A stretch of 64,000 bases of DNA from positions 17,995,001-18,059,000 of the forward strand of contig NC_087093.1 in assembly GCF_963855985.1 (NCBI RefSeq). Reading direction: 5' to 3'. Below the pieces are notes generated by a model. That model was not told where the DNA came from, searched no databases, and saw only the letters and a program-made list of their open reading frames with translations. Source of the stretch: Ostrinia nubilalis (Eukaryota; Arthropoda; Insecta; Lepidoptera; Crambidae). The position numbers and the translations under genes are program-made. Each line of letters begins with the position of its first letter. Position 1 is the stretch's first letter. This document shows, in pieces, positions 1-10,916 of the stretch.

Positions 1-1962
1 GTTTGTGCATGTTGTTTGACCTTTAACTGTACAGCCATGTTTATCTCGCTAGTTTTGTTTATTTATTCAATTGATAACGCTTTTTATATAAACAATAAAA
101 TATAATTACAGTTATTGCAGATAATAATAATAAATATTTATATTAACACAAATAAAAGAAGAAAGTAATTTATATTATATTACTATAAAAAGATAATAAT
201 AAAAAATTAAAATTATTAAAATTTAGGGTGACTTAAACGTACCGTAATGAGTAGACATGTGGGCTCACAACAACTACCGAAAAGGTACGAAGTACGAAAC
301 GAATCTTAAGATTTATTGACATGATTACCTAATAAGACTAAAAAGAAAAAGAAAAAGAAATAATAAGAAACCATAACATTATTTCTTCTTTCTCTCAAAC
401 TACAAATAAAATAAAACAAAAGAAATGAAATGAGAAATGACTAATGGTCAACCTGTATTAGCTATTGTCAAATAGTTTATTAATAGTACTAAGATAGTAA
501 CGCGCCTACCATTGTGGGTACTCGAGTGGATTTGATAACACGGCTTATTATTTTGAGACTCAGATTGACACTCAAAACAACTGCACATCCTGCTGAAGTG
601 ACCAAACCCAGGATAACGATAACACGAGATAAGGCCTATGATGTCAGGTTTGTAAAGAAAACAAAGGATATTCTAATCATAATACACGGTTTAGTTTTAG
701 AGGCTACAGAGCTAGTTACCGTCTCTACCTGTCTCTAATGTAGACAAGTTAAGATCTCTACCTGTCTCTAATATGTAGACTATCAGGCGTTGAAAACTAA
801 GATGATGAAAAAATTGACAAAAAAGTTCTCTAGATGAAAGAAGGGAATTTGGAAGGGCGTGGTAGCTCCTGGCTCCGATTTAAAAAAAATATGAAGGGCA
901 ATTAGATAAGTTGTCAATCAATCAAAAGGGTTATGAACCCTTATGATTATGGAAGAAGATGATAAAAGCTCCCAATCACTATTTTTGTAAAATCAGCTGA
1001 CATGATGTCATACCACACAAACAGATACTCAATGTACGTGATGATAAAACATTGTTTATAATTCGGTTACGTATTCATTGCTAACTTTATTAACTGCTGT
1101 ATTTTCTAAAAACAAATGCCATGACAGTGAACTCCTGATAGTCTGATAGCAGGCAAGAAGTGTGTCGTCATTGTTTTGACAAAATAAACGCATTGAACCC
1201 TGAATCAACGCCTGATCATTGGGAGTTAATATAAGCAAAAGCTTATCTGGACCTTGAGTGTGATGTAACCTGTAGTATTGCAGATTCCTATTATTATGGT
1301 AGGTTAGGTTTAGGATATTCATATTGTAGTAATCTCTGAACAGAGCTCGAGGTATTTCTATAGTCTATAATACAACTAGCAACAATAAGAGGGGGATAAA
1401 CATTAACTAACATCAAGATTAATGCAATAAATGCGTGAGAAACCCTTGAATAGAGCAATCGACTTCAGAAGCTGGTAGACGAAAAAGGCAAAAACAATAA
1501 TTAACAGCGTGGACTAGCGATGGACGCTTTTATTAAAAATAATATCAATTGCAATCCCTTAAACTGCAGCGAATTAAAGGTAGATTTTAAACTTCTCTCA
1601 AGTTCGTCTGTTTGTCAGAAAATAGCGCAAGAGCAGCTCAGTGTATTTCAATGATACTTTCACCGAGACAGCTTAGCGCCAGCTTAAAACTTGCGCTCTT
1701 CTTATCCCGTCCGGCTCCCGCGGGACGCTAACTAGGTCGCAGCCGCCTACAGCAGCTAAATGGAATTATTCAAATAATCCAGCAGCTATCAAACTCCTGT
1801 CTGCTGTTCGGCCGGCGGAAAAATTCAACAACTACGAAATAATTTATGCTGCCGTCGCAAAACGCGCCTATTGGTGGATATCGTTTAATAGGAACAACGC
1901 CTATAATAACTTTGTGAGGCGTGTGTCATCTTAAAATGTAGACAAGATAGGTATGTCTCAGT
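1..1962. other. No gene seen: AT-rich sequence at left edge
   Basis: This stretch is mostly AT-rich. A purine-rich run (aaagaaaaagaaaaagaaa) sits near 340-360. Short open frames at 514-738 (+) and 1056-1322 (-) have no recognisable domain and no convincing splice context. A GC-richer block at about 1650-1870 could be conserved non-coding DNA, but nothing in it is recognisable. Later exons of the minus-strand gene that starts at 4258 could lie here or beyond the edge; none was identified. Confidence 0.4.
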
Positions 1963-2126
1963 GAATGGTAACAGCATTGTTGTGTTCCGGCAGTTATAGG
2001 TAAGATAGCCAGTTCCTCCGTGGTTGAGGATTCCGGGTGAAGCTCGCTTCCATCCTCGGCCTGATCATCACTTACCATCAGGTGAGATACAGGCCAAGAG
2101 CTTCCTCGTTGTGGATAAAAAAAAAC
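1963..2126 (+). repeat. 5'-truncated tRNA-derived SINE (copy 1, 3' body only)
   Basis: The body matches the more complete SINE at 31824-32163 almost base for base: 'ggtaacagcattgttgtg', 'ggtaagatagccagttcc', 'gaggattccgggtgaagc', 'cttaccatcaggtgaga', ending 'cgttgtggataaaaaaaaa'. The tRNA-like head is missing. The A-rich tail puts it on the plus strand. Confidence 0.75.
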
Positions 2127-3990
2127 ATCTCAATACTGTTGCTTGCACATTGACACTTGCCTAGAAAATCCTACTTACACACTACACTGGCAATCAAATT
2201 ATTTAAAGATCTATTTCTCTCAACCAATGCTCCCATAAGTAAGAATTCCAGTTCCGAAACTCAAGTCATACATCAATGTTAGATCATGAAGAAGTTTTTG
2301 CAAAGGAAGGAAATGGTTTGGTAATAAAGATCTCGAATACCTACATTTCACAATAGAATAACTGTTGAAGCGAAGAGAGCCATGAAAAATATGTGCCTAC
2401 ATAATGTATAAAGAATCAAAATAATTTTAATTGGTAACGCACGCTAGCACACGAAGACAAAGACAATTTCTGACAATGTTTTCTATCGAGTACATGGTGA
2501 GACACGTTCATATCTCGATTATTTAACATGGGAATGTCTAATGTAATGTAACATCAAAAGATTTAAATCAGGCTGTAGCTGACAAACAGTTCATTGGCAC
2601 TCAACAGCCCGGGGCAGGGAGCCGGTAGGTACCGAGCGCGGGGCAGCTAGCGTAGGTAGGCCTATTTTAACGGTCTCTGTTTTTTATTTCGTCCCGACCA
2701 AGCCAGAAATTTGACATTTGAACTGTTAACGAACACCGATAGCAATCGTTGAATTTTTTTTGTTTATGCCGTCAGTCGGATGGGCCAAGTTTGACGTTTC
2801 ATAAAGTGTGAGCTCTAGGAGTAAAACTAGGATTTTGAACTCGCAATCAAGTTACACACGCTTGAAAATTATTGTAACCCCATTTCCAGTAGTCAAAAGA
2901 ATCTAGTACTAGAGGGTTGATAGCAGGAAATAACATTGCTATAAAAGAACCAGATAAACCAAGCGATGAAGCAACGAATCGAATATCGCCGAAAAATAAA
3001 CGAACAAAGTAACGAAGTTTTCGTTCTTACCGAAAAAAATAAAGTTAAATTGAAAAAGACGGTGAAAAACTTAGCAGCTGCTTCAGCAAATTGTAAAAAG
3101 GCAGTTCAGAAAATAAACAATTTCTAATTACAACGACCGGTTCGACCTAATATGTACAACAGAGGACAGGTAGGAAATTGATTAATGTGTTTAAGCCCAG
3201 CTTCGGAGGACCGGCCCTAACTAGACTAAAGGGCGAACTCGGGAAGCTCGACGGTACATTATTAAATTTACCAGTAACAGTTACCGAACAAGCTTGTAAA
3301 AATAACCAAGACCCTCACTTCCGGCAAAAACTCCCGTATTTTATAAGTTCATTATTTAATAACGCATTGACAAGCGAAAAAATAATATAACCCTCGCTCG
3401 TAGCCACGTAGGCATAACACAGCTGTTTGTCGAGCTATTATTGATAAAAGGGACCCCCTTCCATTACAAAAACGACCCCCTGCCGGCAGCGGGGCGACAT
3501 GTTTGACCCTCACGAAAGTCGCTACGTTACATGGTATTACAGCTGATCGGCACAACATCGATCGCACAAGACACTGGACTAGTAGAATTAGGTAAATAGT
3601 GTAGTAGAGTTAGGCAGTTCAGTCGTAACCCACCTTACATCATTACAAAGGAATTCGAAAAATAATGAAGGAACTGCCCACCACAATGGATAGGCGTGTT
3701 CTCGCGACATTTGCAACGCAAATTGTCACTTCGCTCGAATTAAAACATTGGAATAGGTTCAATTAATTCATTCGACGTCCGATTACATCGATAATGCCCA
3801 AGGTCACCCGCCAAGGTCACCTCGGATGCGCTTCGATCACTGGAGCGGCTCCGGAGCGTGCACCGGCCACGTCCGAGCACGCGGCGCGGGCCCCCACCCG
3901 GCAGTGCTAATAGGAACCTAATAATGGCAGGTACGGGATGAATCGCTTCCGACCGGTCGTAATGGCGGAGGTGTTCCGTGTCGCAAGCGG
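2127..3990. other. No recognised gene; two short coding-looking frames
   Basis: Two short open frames look slightly coding but match nothing I know. One at 2966-3127 (+) has 53 codons, is lysine-rich and starts MKQRIEYRRKIN. The other, at 3178-3390 (+), starts MINVFKPSFGGPALTRLKGE. They could be remnants of a mobile element. GC content rises toward 3800 into the promoter-like block of the next gene. Confidence 0.3.
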
Positions 3991-4009
3991 AGCGGAGAGG
4001 TGTACTCAC

Positions 4010-4067
4010 CGGAGCCGGCGCGCTCGGCCTCGTCGTCGGACTCGGTGCCGGAGTCGCGCTCCTCCAC
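4010..4067 (-). CDS. Exon 2 of unrecognised gene (acidic segment)
   Basis: This exon is 58 nt, enters in phase 0 after gtgttgcag and leaves in phase 1 at G|GTGAGTAC. It encodes an acidic run (DSGTESDDEAER) typical of a disordered or phosphorylated linker. Confidence 0.6.
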
Positions 4068-4258
4068 CTGCAACACACGGGAGCATGAGAGCGGTGGCGG
4101 CGGCGGTTCGGCTCCGCTCTTTGTTCTCGCGGCGGCCATTTTCTGGCGGCTGTGACCTTCGGCTCGCGGAGCCGGCTCGCGGCGACACCCACCTTCTCGG
4201 AAACGTTGTCTTCATTCAACGAATGCGTCCGCAGCTTGTGAGTCAGAAACTTGAGCAT
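4010..4258 (-). CDS. 5' end of an unrecognised protein-coding gene (two coding exons, partial)
   Basis: Two exons join in frame on the minus strand. Exon 1 (4258-4193) starts at an ATG in the context caataATGc and encodes 22 residues beginning MLKFLTHKLRTHSLNEDN. Exon 2 (4067-4010) adds 19 residues beginning VEERDSGTESDDEAER, then one base of the next codon. The 125-nt intron has donor AAG|GTGGGT and a pyrimidine-rich acceptor ending gtgttgcag; the exon 2 donor is G|GTGAGT. A basic N terminus followed by an acidic Ser/Glu/Asp patch suggests a cytoplasmic or nuclear protein with no signal peptide. I do not recognise the family. The gene continues to lower coordinates. The surrounding CpG-rich DNA fits a promoter and first-exon region. 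The splice sites and phase are seen; that it is a real gene is inferred. Confidence 0.65.
4193..4258 (-). CDS. Exon 1 of unrecognised gene (22 codons)
   Basis: The exon runs from the ATG at 4258 to the donor GT at 4192-4191 and ends in phase 0. Keeping the frame open past the donor would read intron sequence rich in Arg, Pro and Ala from GC-rich DNA, so the spliced model is preferred over a longer single-exon frame. Confidence 0.6.
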
Positions 4259-4900
4259 TATTGAGCGTCGGCTCGGCCGCTCGACCCGCTCGGCGCGGCG
4301 CGGGCCGCCTGGGGGCTGGGGCTATGGGGCCGCTTCCCGGCGCATCTTCCGCGAGCCGGCACGACCGCCTGCCTCGAGCGCCGGACTACTACTGGTTTGG
4401 TTACGAGTAGCCTTGCGTACGACGCAGTCAGCTGAAGTGCCGCCGCGCACGGATCCGAAACGGCGTAACTCCGAACGCGCCGAATTCTCCGTTTCCTCCG
4501 CGGGTTTTCGATCGGAACGACACACGATTCACGGCACGGACGCTCGCCGCGACTTCTGCGTCGATATTCCTTTCAAAATTCGCGTAAAACGTTCTCGAGA
4601 GGCACTCGAAACGGACTCGCCCGGCGACCCATTGATGACAAAGAACCGGAACACGCAGAGATCGGCCGCGATTGGACAAAACATTACAGAATAGGATCGA
4701 AATTTAATGCAACACGCTCCGTCTCGCTCGCACGCGCGCCGCGGGGGCTCGCCGCGCCGCCACTCGCGCAGCGCGAGCGGGACGGCGATAGCGACACAGG
4801 TTCTTATTATATAATATTGGGCTGATAATAAATCGCTGATAAAAAGTTGCGCATGTAAGGCTGGTGTGGATATGCCGATTGATTTGCGTACGCCGCACGG

Positions 4901-5884
4901 GAAAGGCTTTCTTTGTTCCTTTGTTTACGAGTCGGCGGAAGGGCCGGCTTCGCGACCGGTCCGGCAGTGGATGATAGTCTGTACTTATTTGTAGTGAATC
5001 GTATCGTTATTATGATTACAAACTAAACAGAACTGGTTTTGATTATAAACAAAACTCAAGGTCACCCATACAAAACATACTCGTCCGCCTGATCTGTGTC
5101 GGGTGACTTTAGGGAAATGCTGGATATTAAAAATAAGAAGTAATTTAAGGTTTTAGGCACCTTTTTTCACTGCGGGCCGCCCGGCGCGTGCATTATTCAG
5201 GCCGGGCGCGCGTGTGTGCGTGCGGCGGCAAATTCGAATGACGCGGACAGGGAAGGGTTAAGAAATCATGGACCACAACTGATTTTATATTTCTTCATTG
5301 ATGTATTTTTAACGAAAACTTAACATCGAGTTACAAACTTTTTACATATTTATTTACAAACAAAACACTTAAAAGAGGCGTTTTATTTACAGCTATTTTG
5401 TATACGCGACCATAATTTTGACTACTAGGCCTAAATTATCACACTGTCGTACCGTATACACTACTTACTAAGACATTATTTATAAATAAACTTTTAGGGA
5501 CTGATATAAATACACAACACGTGCTTCCTAACATGAGATTATGGTTATCTGTTGCATTAGATAACGTTTAGGCATTATTTTTAAAACACGCATGTCTTGA
5601 TAATGACAATAATCGTACGAGACCATCATAAACTAAAAACAGTGTAAGTACACAATTTGGGATATGTCATTATTGATTCAGCATAGAGAAACTATGAATA
5701 TTATTATATGCAAACAACCTTTTTAACCTATTACACTAAATCTTGAGAATGTATTTAGTAAACTTTAAAGGAATTATAAAGGAATTTATTTAAACATTTA
5801 ACTTCTTCTTATTTTTTGTTCGTTCACATGATATTAAGTATCATTAGTAATAATAACTTTATCGGACTCGTTTTTTGCTTATTT
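4901..5884. other. No gene seen
   Basis: A small GC-rich island (about 5165-5250, with ggccgcccggcgcg) is followed by AT-rich sequence with no coding signal, repeat or RNA gene that I can identify. Confidence 0.4.
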
Positions 5885-5964
5885 CATTATCATCATCATT
5901 TCAGCCATAGGACGTCCACTGCTGAACATAGGCCTCCCCTAATGCTTTCCACGTTGATCGATTA
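5885..5964 (-). mobile_element. RTE-type LINE 3' tail with target-site duplication
   Basis: This is the 3' end of an RTE-type non-LTR retrotransposon. It reads (ATC)n then tttcagccataggacgtcc and ctgctgaacataggcctccc on the plus strand, so the element is on the minus strand. Direct repeats CTTATTT flank it at 5878-5884 and 5965-5971, consistent with a short 5'-truncated insertion. Confidence 0.75.
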
Positions 5965-6338
5965 CTTATTTAAAATATTAATAAAATCCTAAAATATTTT
6001 TCGGCATCGCAAAAGATGACTTCCCTAGTGCCCGACGGCAAATTAAAACATTTACTGATAAAGTAATAAACTTAAGAATATTAACACCCATTAAGATTCA
6101 TAATAACATGTAGGTTTCAAAGTCAAAGCATAATTTTATTAACAACACCTATTTTATCGTATTATGACGGATTTGTAGCCTCAATACCAACGCTTTTTAC
6201 TTATCAAATGTTGTGTTTTTAAACTTAAAACTAAATTCACTGGGTTCATTTTATTTGCAATAGGGTTTTTTTAGAAAAGATAGTTTTAATTAATTAGAAA
6301 ACTGATGTTAACATATTGAACGTGTCTAGGTACTTATA

Positions 6339-6603
6339 CAGGGTGTTAGGTAAATGGGTATATGAGCCGACACTAGCCCATGTTAACACGGTCATATAAA
6401 TGGTATGGTGAAGTCAGAAAATTGATATCTTCATTTTAATTATTTTATTTTTCATACAAATCGGATTTTATAAAATTTATTTTGTATGAAAATTAAAAAA
6501 AAAAAAAATGATGATATCAAATTTCTGACTTCACCATACCATTTATATGCCCATGTTAACATGGGCTAGTGTCGGCTCATATACCCATTTACCTAACACC
6601 CTG
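6339..6603. mobile_element. CAGGGTG-terminated MITE (265 bp, TA target duplication)
   Basis: The arms are near-perfect inverted repeats of over 100 bp: CAGGGTGTTAGGTAAATGGG at the left and its complement at the right. They flank an A/T-rich centre. TA dinucleotides (6337-6338 and 6604-6605) flank the element, as expected for Tc1/mariner-type mobilisation. No coding capacity. Confidence 0.85.
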
Positions 6604-7690
6604 TATAAGAACGGTGCTCATAATTTGTAAGGCATATTTACACAACTTAATGTTTCACTTACTGCTACTTTATTTACAATAAACATTTATTCGTCTCAAC
6701 AAATCAGGTAACAACACGGAGGGTCCTTATTGCTAGTTTGACACAAACTCTCGCCATCTTATCGACTAGGCACTAACATTAAATCTAGATCGATTGTAAT
6801 TTATGTGTGTTACGTATGGTTACGTATTTAAGAACTAAGAAGAAGCTGCCTCGCATAAAACGAAGGAACGAACATTTACCCCCTTATAACTTAAAATTGA
6901 AAACAAATCAAATCATTTATTTACTCAAGGGCATTAATATCGTTGTTGTGTTATAACCGATGAATATTTTGTCACTATTTAACAAGACTTGCTATATTAA
7001 AAAGAGGCGTAACTCTTATTATTTGGTCCTTTATTGTTTTGTTTAAGGGGGCTCGAATACGCATAGATAGGTAAAATGTAGTTGGACGTAATATTGTAAA
7101 TGCAATGTTTACGTATTTTGTTACCTTATTAAAAAGAGGATGGTAAATAAAATAACCTATGAGGTATCAGTTAGTAAAACAAGATTATGTACAAAACATT
7201 TTCTCTGATGCATCATTGGGTCGCCGGGAGTCCAGGTATAGAGGAATAACTTTTTGTTTAATATTGTTTATACTGTTTTCTGTTTTGCAATAGAATTACT
7301 AATGAGTTGACTATATTGGGGATTAATTTAACCCCCTTGGTTAGATTTTTAACAGTTAGGGTTCCCATTAAACACTAAACGAGAACACAAATGCGTTACG
7401 TATTTCGTATTTTGATGTATAAATGCCATCAGTCATATAAAAAATGAAAGATACGTATTAATGGAGTATCATTACGTGATTTTGTAAAAAATACTTTCAG
7501 AACCCGGCGGTACATATCGTCGTTATTTATGTGTGTCGTTCGCCAATCGATTGATTTTTTTTAAACCATTCACAAATAGGCTCACATTCTGAACGGACAA
7601 GGTATAAATTTTGGCCCGTGATTACACATTAAAACTCAACCAATATTCTTGATCGTAAATAATTCTAAAATGTCAACCACAGTCCTCCCC
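6604..7690. other. No gene seen: AT-rich intergenic DNA
   Basis: No open frame with coding character, splice-flanked exon, RNA gene or clear repeat was identified here. Confidence 0.4.
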
Positions 7691-8332
7691 TTTTCTCCTT
7701 AGTGAACGAAATGAGACTTTAGAAAAAAGTGGCATACTACAATATTCAACCATTATAATTGAGGCTATGTGCTACAATAGTCTGTGGTCTCCTATAAACA
7801 CAGTAGGCTGCGTACAGCGTCACATCATGACATGAACTGTTGCGGTTTCTTTTCAGACTTTGACGTCGGTAGGAACGTTTGACGTTGACGTCGTACGCCG
7901 CGTACAGTACCCGGCAATAAATATTGCACATCGACCTTTGGAAAGAGAATCGGTTAATTTCGGCTCGTCGACCGTTATCTCTGTCGCACACTACCTATAC
8001 GATTGACAAAACGTCATTGACAAAACATTATTCAATGAAAATATTGTCCGAACTCTTAGTATTTCTCTTCGACAAATACTTTAACATACTGTAAACCACT
8101 TTTCTTTCACGACTATCAAAAGTTTTTAGCAATTTAATTCACAAAATCAATTGCACACATTTAAAATAAAGTTTGTTTAAGTCAGTCATTGTTCAAGTGC
8201 GACAGTGATAACGCTCTACGAAACCGAAATTAGCCGATTGTCTCTTTCTAAAGGTCGATGTGCAATATTTATCGCCGGGTATTGTATAGCGTTTAATAGG
8301 AGACCGAAAGCCATATTTCACTAAGGAGAAAA
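7691..8332. mobile_element. Aged MITE-like inverted-repeat element (about 640 bp)
   Basis: The outer ends pair as ttttctccttagtgaa (left) and ttcactaaggagaaaa (right). Internal arms at about 7900-7990 and 8197-8308 also pair, with shared 'tgcacatcgacctttgg' and 'aaaggtcgatgtgca'. The pairing is imperfect, so the element is old. No transposase frame was found. Confidence 0.6.
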
Positions 8333-8786
8333 TGAGATACATTGATTTACATAAATTGATTACATGCGAATCACCATCATTGATCTATCATTATCACCAA
8401 TACAAATCAACTTAATATTATTTATACTAACTACACTACTTATAAATGGCTTCAAATCGGTCGCAGTTCACGTTACAATTTCGTTAATTTTGAACTCATT
8501 TGAAGCCACTTATTTAATCTACTATCTAACTATACCAGTTATCTCATATTTTAGAGATTTTCAACATAGAACAAATTCCTTCACCACACTACGGTGAGGT
8601 TTATTCACATAGCTACTTGACGTGCAATATTTGTATGAGACTCCTTCAAATCTCGCAGTTTGGGCACGTTTTACTTTTATAGCTATCTGAATACACCTTA
8701 CATACAAATGTCGCACAGTTTGCGCTCGTTACGTATTAATCTCAATACGTATATTATTTGTTTCTAATGCAGTGGCCAGTGCTGAT
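8333..8786. other. No gene seen
   Basis: AT-rich DNA between two inverted-repeat elements. An open frame at 8364-8597 (+) is of low complexity and is not supported as a gene. Confidence 0.35.
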
Positions 8787-8997
8787 AAAGCCCATTCTGT
8801 GAGCACGTAGAATTTCGTCCAATGACCCCAAGCTACCCATCCTTGTCGCTCGCGCGTAATTATATTGCTGTCGCGACTGTGCGACGGGCGCCCGCAGTGA
8901 GTGTGCGAGCGCGACAGCAACATAATTACGCGCGAGCGATAAGGATGGGTAGCTTGGGGTCATTGGACAAAATACTACGTGTTCACAGACCAGACTA
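8787..8997. mobile_element. Foldback MITE, copy 1 of a three-copy family
   Basis: It is nearly all palindrome. The left arm contains gtccaatgaccccaagctac and the right arm its complement, with cgctcgcgcgtaattat also mirrored. Related copies lie at 24095-24340 and 24631-24844. The predicted product is one long hairpin. No coding capacity. Confidence 0.8.
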
Positions 8998-9103
8998 TAG
9001 TAGTGAAATACTACTACATGATAACTAAATGATACACTATCTGTGAGATCTGTCTACCCCAGTAAGAGTAAGTATGTTCTAGCGTCATTTCCGTAGTATA
9101 TTC

Positions 9104-9228
9104 TAAGGCTGAATTGCATTATTTTTACTTTAACTTTGACAAACGTCAAAAATCTGTCAAACTCCATACAAAAAGCACCGATTATTGTGATTGTTAAGGT
9201 TAAAATAAGGTGGTGCAACTCAGCCTAA
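9104..9228. mobile_element. Short MITE ending in TAAGGCTGA / CAGCCTAA, copy 1
   Basis: Terminal inverted repeats (taaggctgaattgca and the related tgcaactcagcctaa) surround about 95 bp. The centre shares ctgtcaaactccatacaaaa with the copy at 18843-18947. Confidence 0.65.
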
Positions 9229-9976
9229 ATATAGGGTATGTTACACGGAAACAAGTTAACATTCGTCTCTAGAATTAGCACTGGCCACACTGCACCCTCC
9301 ACGTAATCAACCAATACATCCGAACTAGGCACAGCGAGTCAGATTTGCTATTTATTAAGGTATGACTTCGTAGCCGATTCCACGCAGCAGCAGTAGACGT
9401 GTTGCTTTACTTGTACTCTGAGTACGAATAACTCTCGTAATTGTGTTTTTAATAAAACCGTAGCGAAGTTGTTTTGCTATTCATATAAAAATGATTACCT
9501 TAACATAACGAGAACGATATTTATTCGTGTTTCAGGTATTGGTTTTCATGCATCTCTTTGAAATACCATTACTTAATTAGCGACATGTCGTCTGAAGGTT
9601 TTTCATAGAGATACGTAGAAACCAATGCGACCTAATAAGACACAGCCTAGTGCACAATAAAATCGCAAACCAGTCGAAAAATGGTCGAAAGGCCTTTTTT
9701 ATGGAGTTTTGACGGATTCAATTCGATCGAAAAGTGCAACTTGTCTAGGGGGGCTGGTGATACATCGTCTGCTGCTGTTGCATGGAGTCGACTACAAACT
9801 TGTACTTTAATGATTAGCATGACATGCAGCGTATTCCCGTTGTTCCCCAGAATTTGTCCCCCACTGGCATACATCAAAGAAAAAAATTCCCGGTGTCCAC
9901 CAAAGGGGGACAAATGGTAGGGAACAACTAGAATACACGTGACATGCCGCCGCATGACTAGGTAGGATCCAACCGC
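9229..9976. other. No gene seen downstream of the receptor gene
   Basis: Mixed-composition DNA past the degraded exon 10 copy. Open frames at 9647-10105 (-) and 9681-9920 (+) show no domain. The minus one overlaps the exon 10 copy in the wrong frame. Confidence 0.35.
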
Positions 9977-9979
9977 ACT

Positions 9980-10149
9980 CACGTCGCTATAAGATGACCA
10001 GCTCCTGCATGAGGCAATCCCTGTGCGTGCGCATAGTCCACGAAGTCTACCGTAGCGAGTCCAAGTGCGGCGTGTGCGCAGGCTCTTGGGATGGGAGGAG
10101 CTCATAATACGTAGCGGTGGAAATGGACGGTCTCGCGAGGCCCTCCAAA
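9980..10149 (-). pseudogene. Decayed second copy of the receptor's exon 10 (possible alternative last exon)
   Basis: On the minus strand this copies the terminal coding exon at 12050-11831. It shares the start TTGGAGGGCCT, a run encoding LLPSQEPAHTPH, 'gacttcgtggacta' and the end GGAGCTGGTCATCTTATAG, with internal deletions. It keeps a strong acceptor (tttatcctttacag, AG at 10151-10150). Entering in the phase left by exon 9, it reads 33 codons, starting LEGLARPSIS and keeping ELLPSQEPAHTPH, to a TAG at 10049-10047. Most SEFIR tail residues are lost. A GTGAGT motif follows the copied end, as in exon 10 itself. It is probably a relic, but an alternative 3' exon cannot be excluded. Confidence 0.65.
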
Positions 10150-10383
10150 CTGTAAAGGATAAAATAAATTTTAAAATATAAAAGCGGCTCTTGGCTTGTA
10201 TCTCACCTGATTGAAAATTATGATCAAGCTCACGAAGGAAGCGAACTTTGCCAATACATCACTACTTTTTAGGCTTCCCGCTAACATACCAAAAGGAAGT
10301 CCCTTTTGTTTGGCTGATGTTTGGTCGCCTTCCAATTCGTATGAGGCTGATACAGAAATGAAGTGATACGCACACAGCTCGAC

Positions 10384-10546
10384 CCAACTATCGCCGACAC
10401 AAGGCCGGCCGACAACGGGCGTCCACTCACAAGATGGACCGACGACTACACAAAAGGTAGCAAAAAGGTGCTGGATGCAGGCCACTATCAAACCGGTCAT
10501 AAAATAAATCATTGGGGGAGGCTTGTGTTCAGCATTAAGTACGGTT
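10384..10546 (+). mobile_element. Degraded RTE-type LINE C-terminus
   Basis: A decayed version of the RTE reverse transcriptase tail: 'gatggaccgacgactaca', 'aggtgctggatgcaggcc' and 'attgggggaggcttgtgttc' match the better-kept copy at 23260-23419. The frame is broken. Confidence 0.65.
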
Positions 10547-10639
10547 TTGATCTGGTCAGTCCAGCGCATGGGCGACCTATGTCTATGTCTATATGTAAGA
10601 ACTTTTATATACCAACATTGGAGCAATAAAGAATTCGAA

Positions 10640-10916
10640 TTTGAAAAATTTGAATGACCTGCCGCGCGCTCTTGTGCCCTCAACCTTCCCCTGCACGACA
10701 AGTCGTTCAACAGAAGTGACGTCTACGTTGACGTAGACGTCCACGAGTGCCCAAGAAAGGCTGCAGTGCGGAAGGAATGGCGACGGCTTGTGAGGCTTGC
10801 CACCGGGCCAGGTGTGACGAGACGGACCACGAGTGGTCTGGTAAGAGTGTAGCGACGAAGAAAAAGAATGATCAGCACTGGACGTCCTGTGGCTGAAATG
10901 AAGATGATGATGATGG
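10640..10916 (+). mobile_element. LINE-derived remnant ending in GATG repeats
   Basis: GC-richer sequence ends in cactggacgtcctgtggctg followed by aatgaagatgatgatgatgg, the RTE tail motif. It contains a near-palindrome, gacgtctacgttgacgtaga, around 10719-10742. The array that starts at 10917 begins right after this tail. Confidence 0.5.

Larger units (their letters stand above)
3820..4900 (-). promoter_or_regulatory. GC-rich, CpG-rich promoter-like block of the minus-strand gene
   Basis: GC content and CpG frequency rise sharply against the AT-rich surroundings. On the minus strand a CCAAT motif (4820-4816) is followed by a TATATAA-like run (about 4813-4804) roughly 550 bases upstream of the ATG at 4258. 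Transcription could therefore begin near 4775 with a long GC-rich 5' UTR. The composition is seen; the start site is a guess. Confidence 0.4.

Noticed and set aside
1056..1322. 88-codon minus-strand frame downstream of the unrecognised gene
   Set aside because: It looked slightly coding, but no acceptor joins it in phase to the exon at 4010 and no domain is recognisable.
3740..4258. 172-codon single-exon minus-strand frame from the same ATG
   Set aside because: Clear donor and acceptor sites define two phase-matched exons, and the extra residues are Arg/Pro-rich translation of GC-rich intron.
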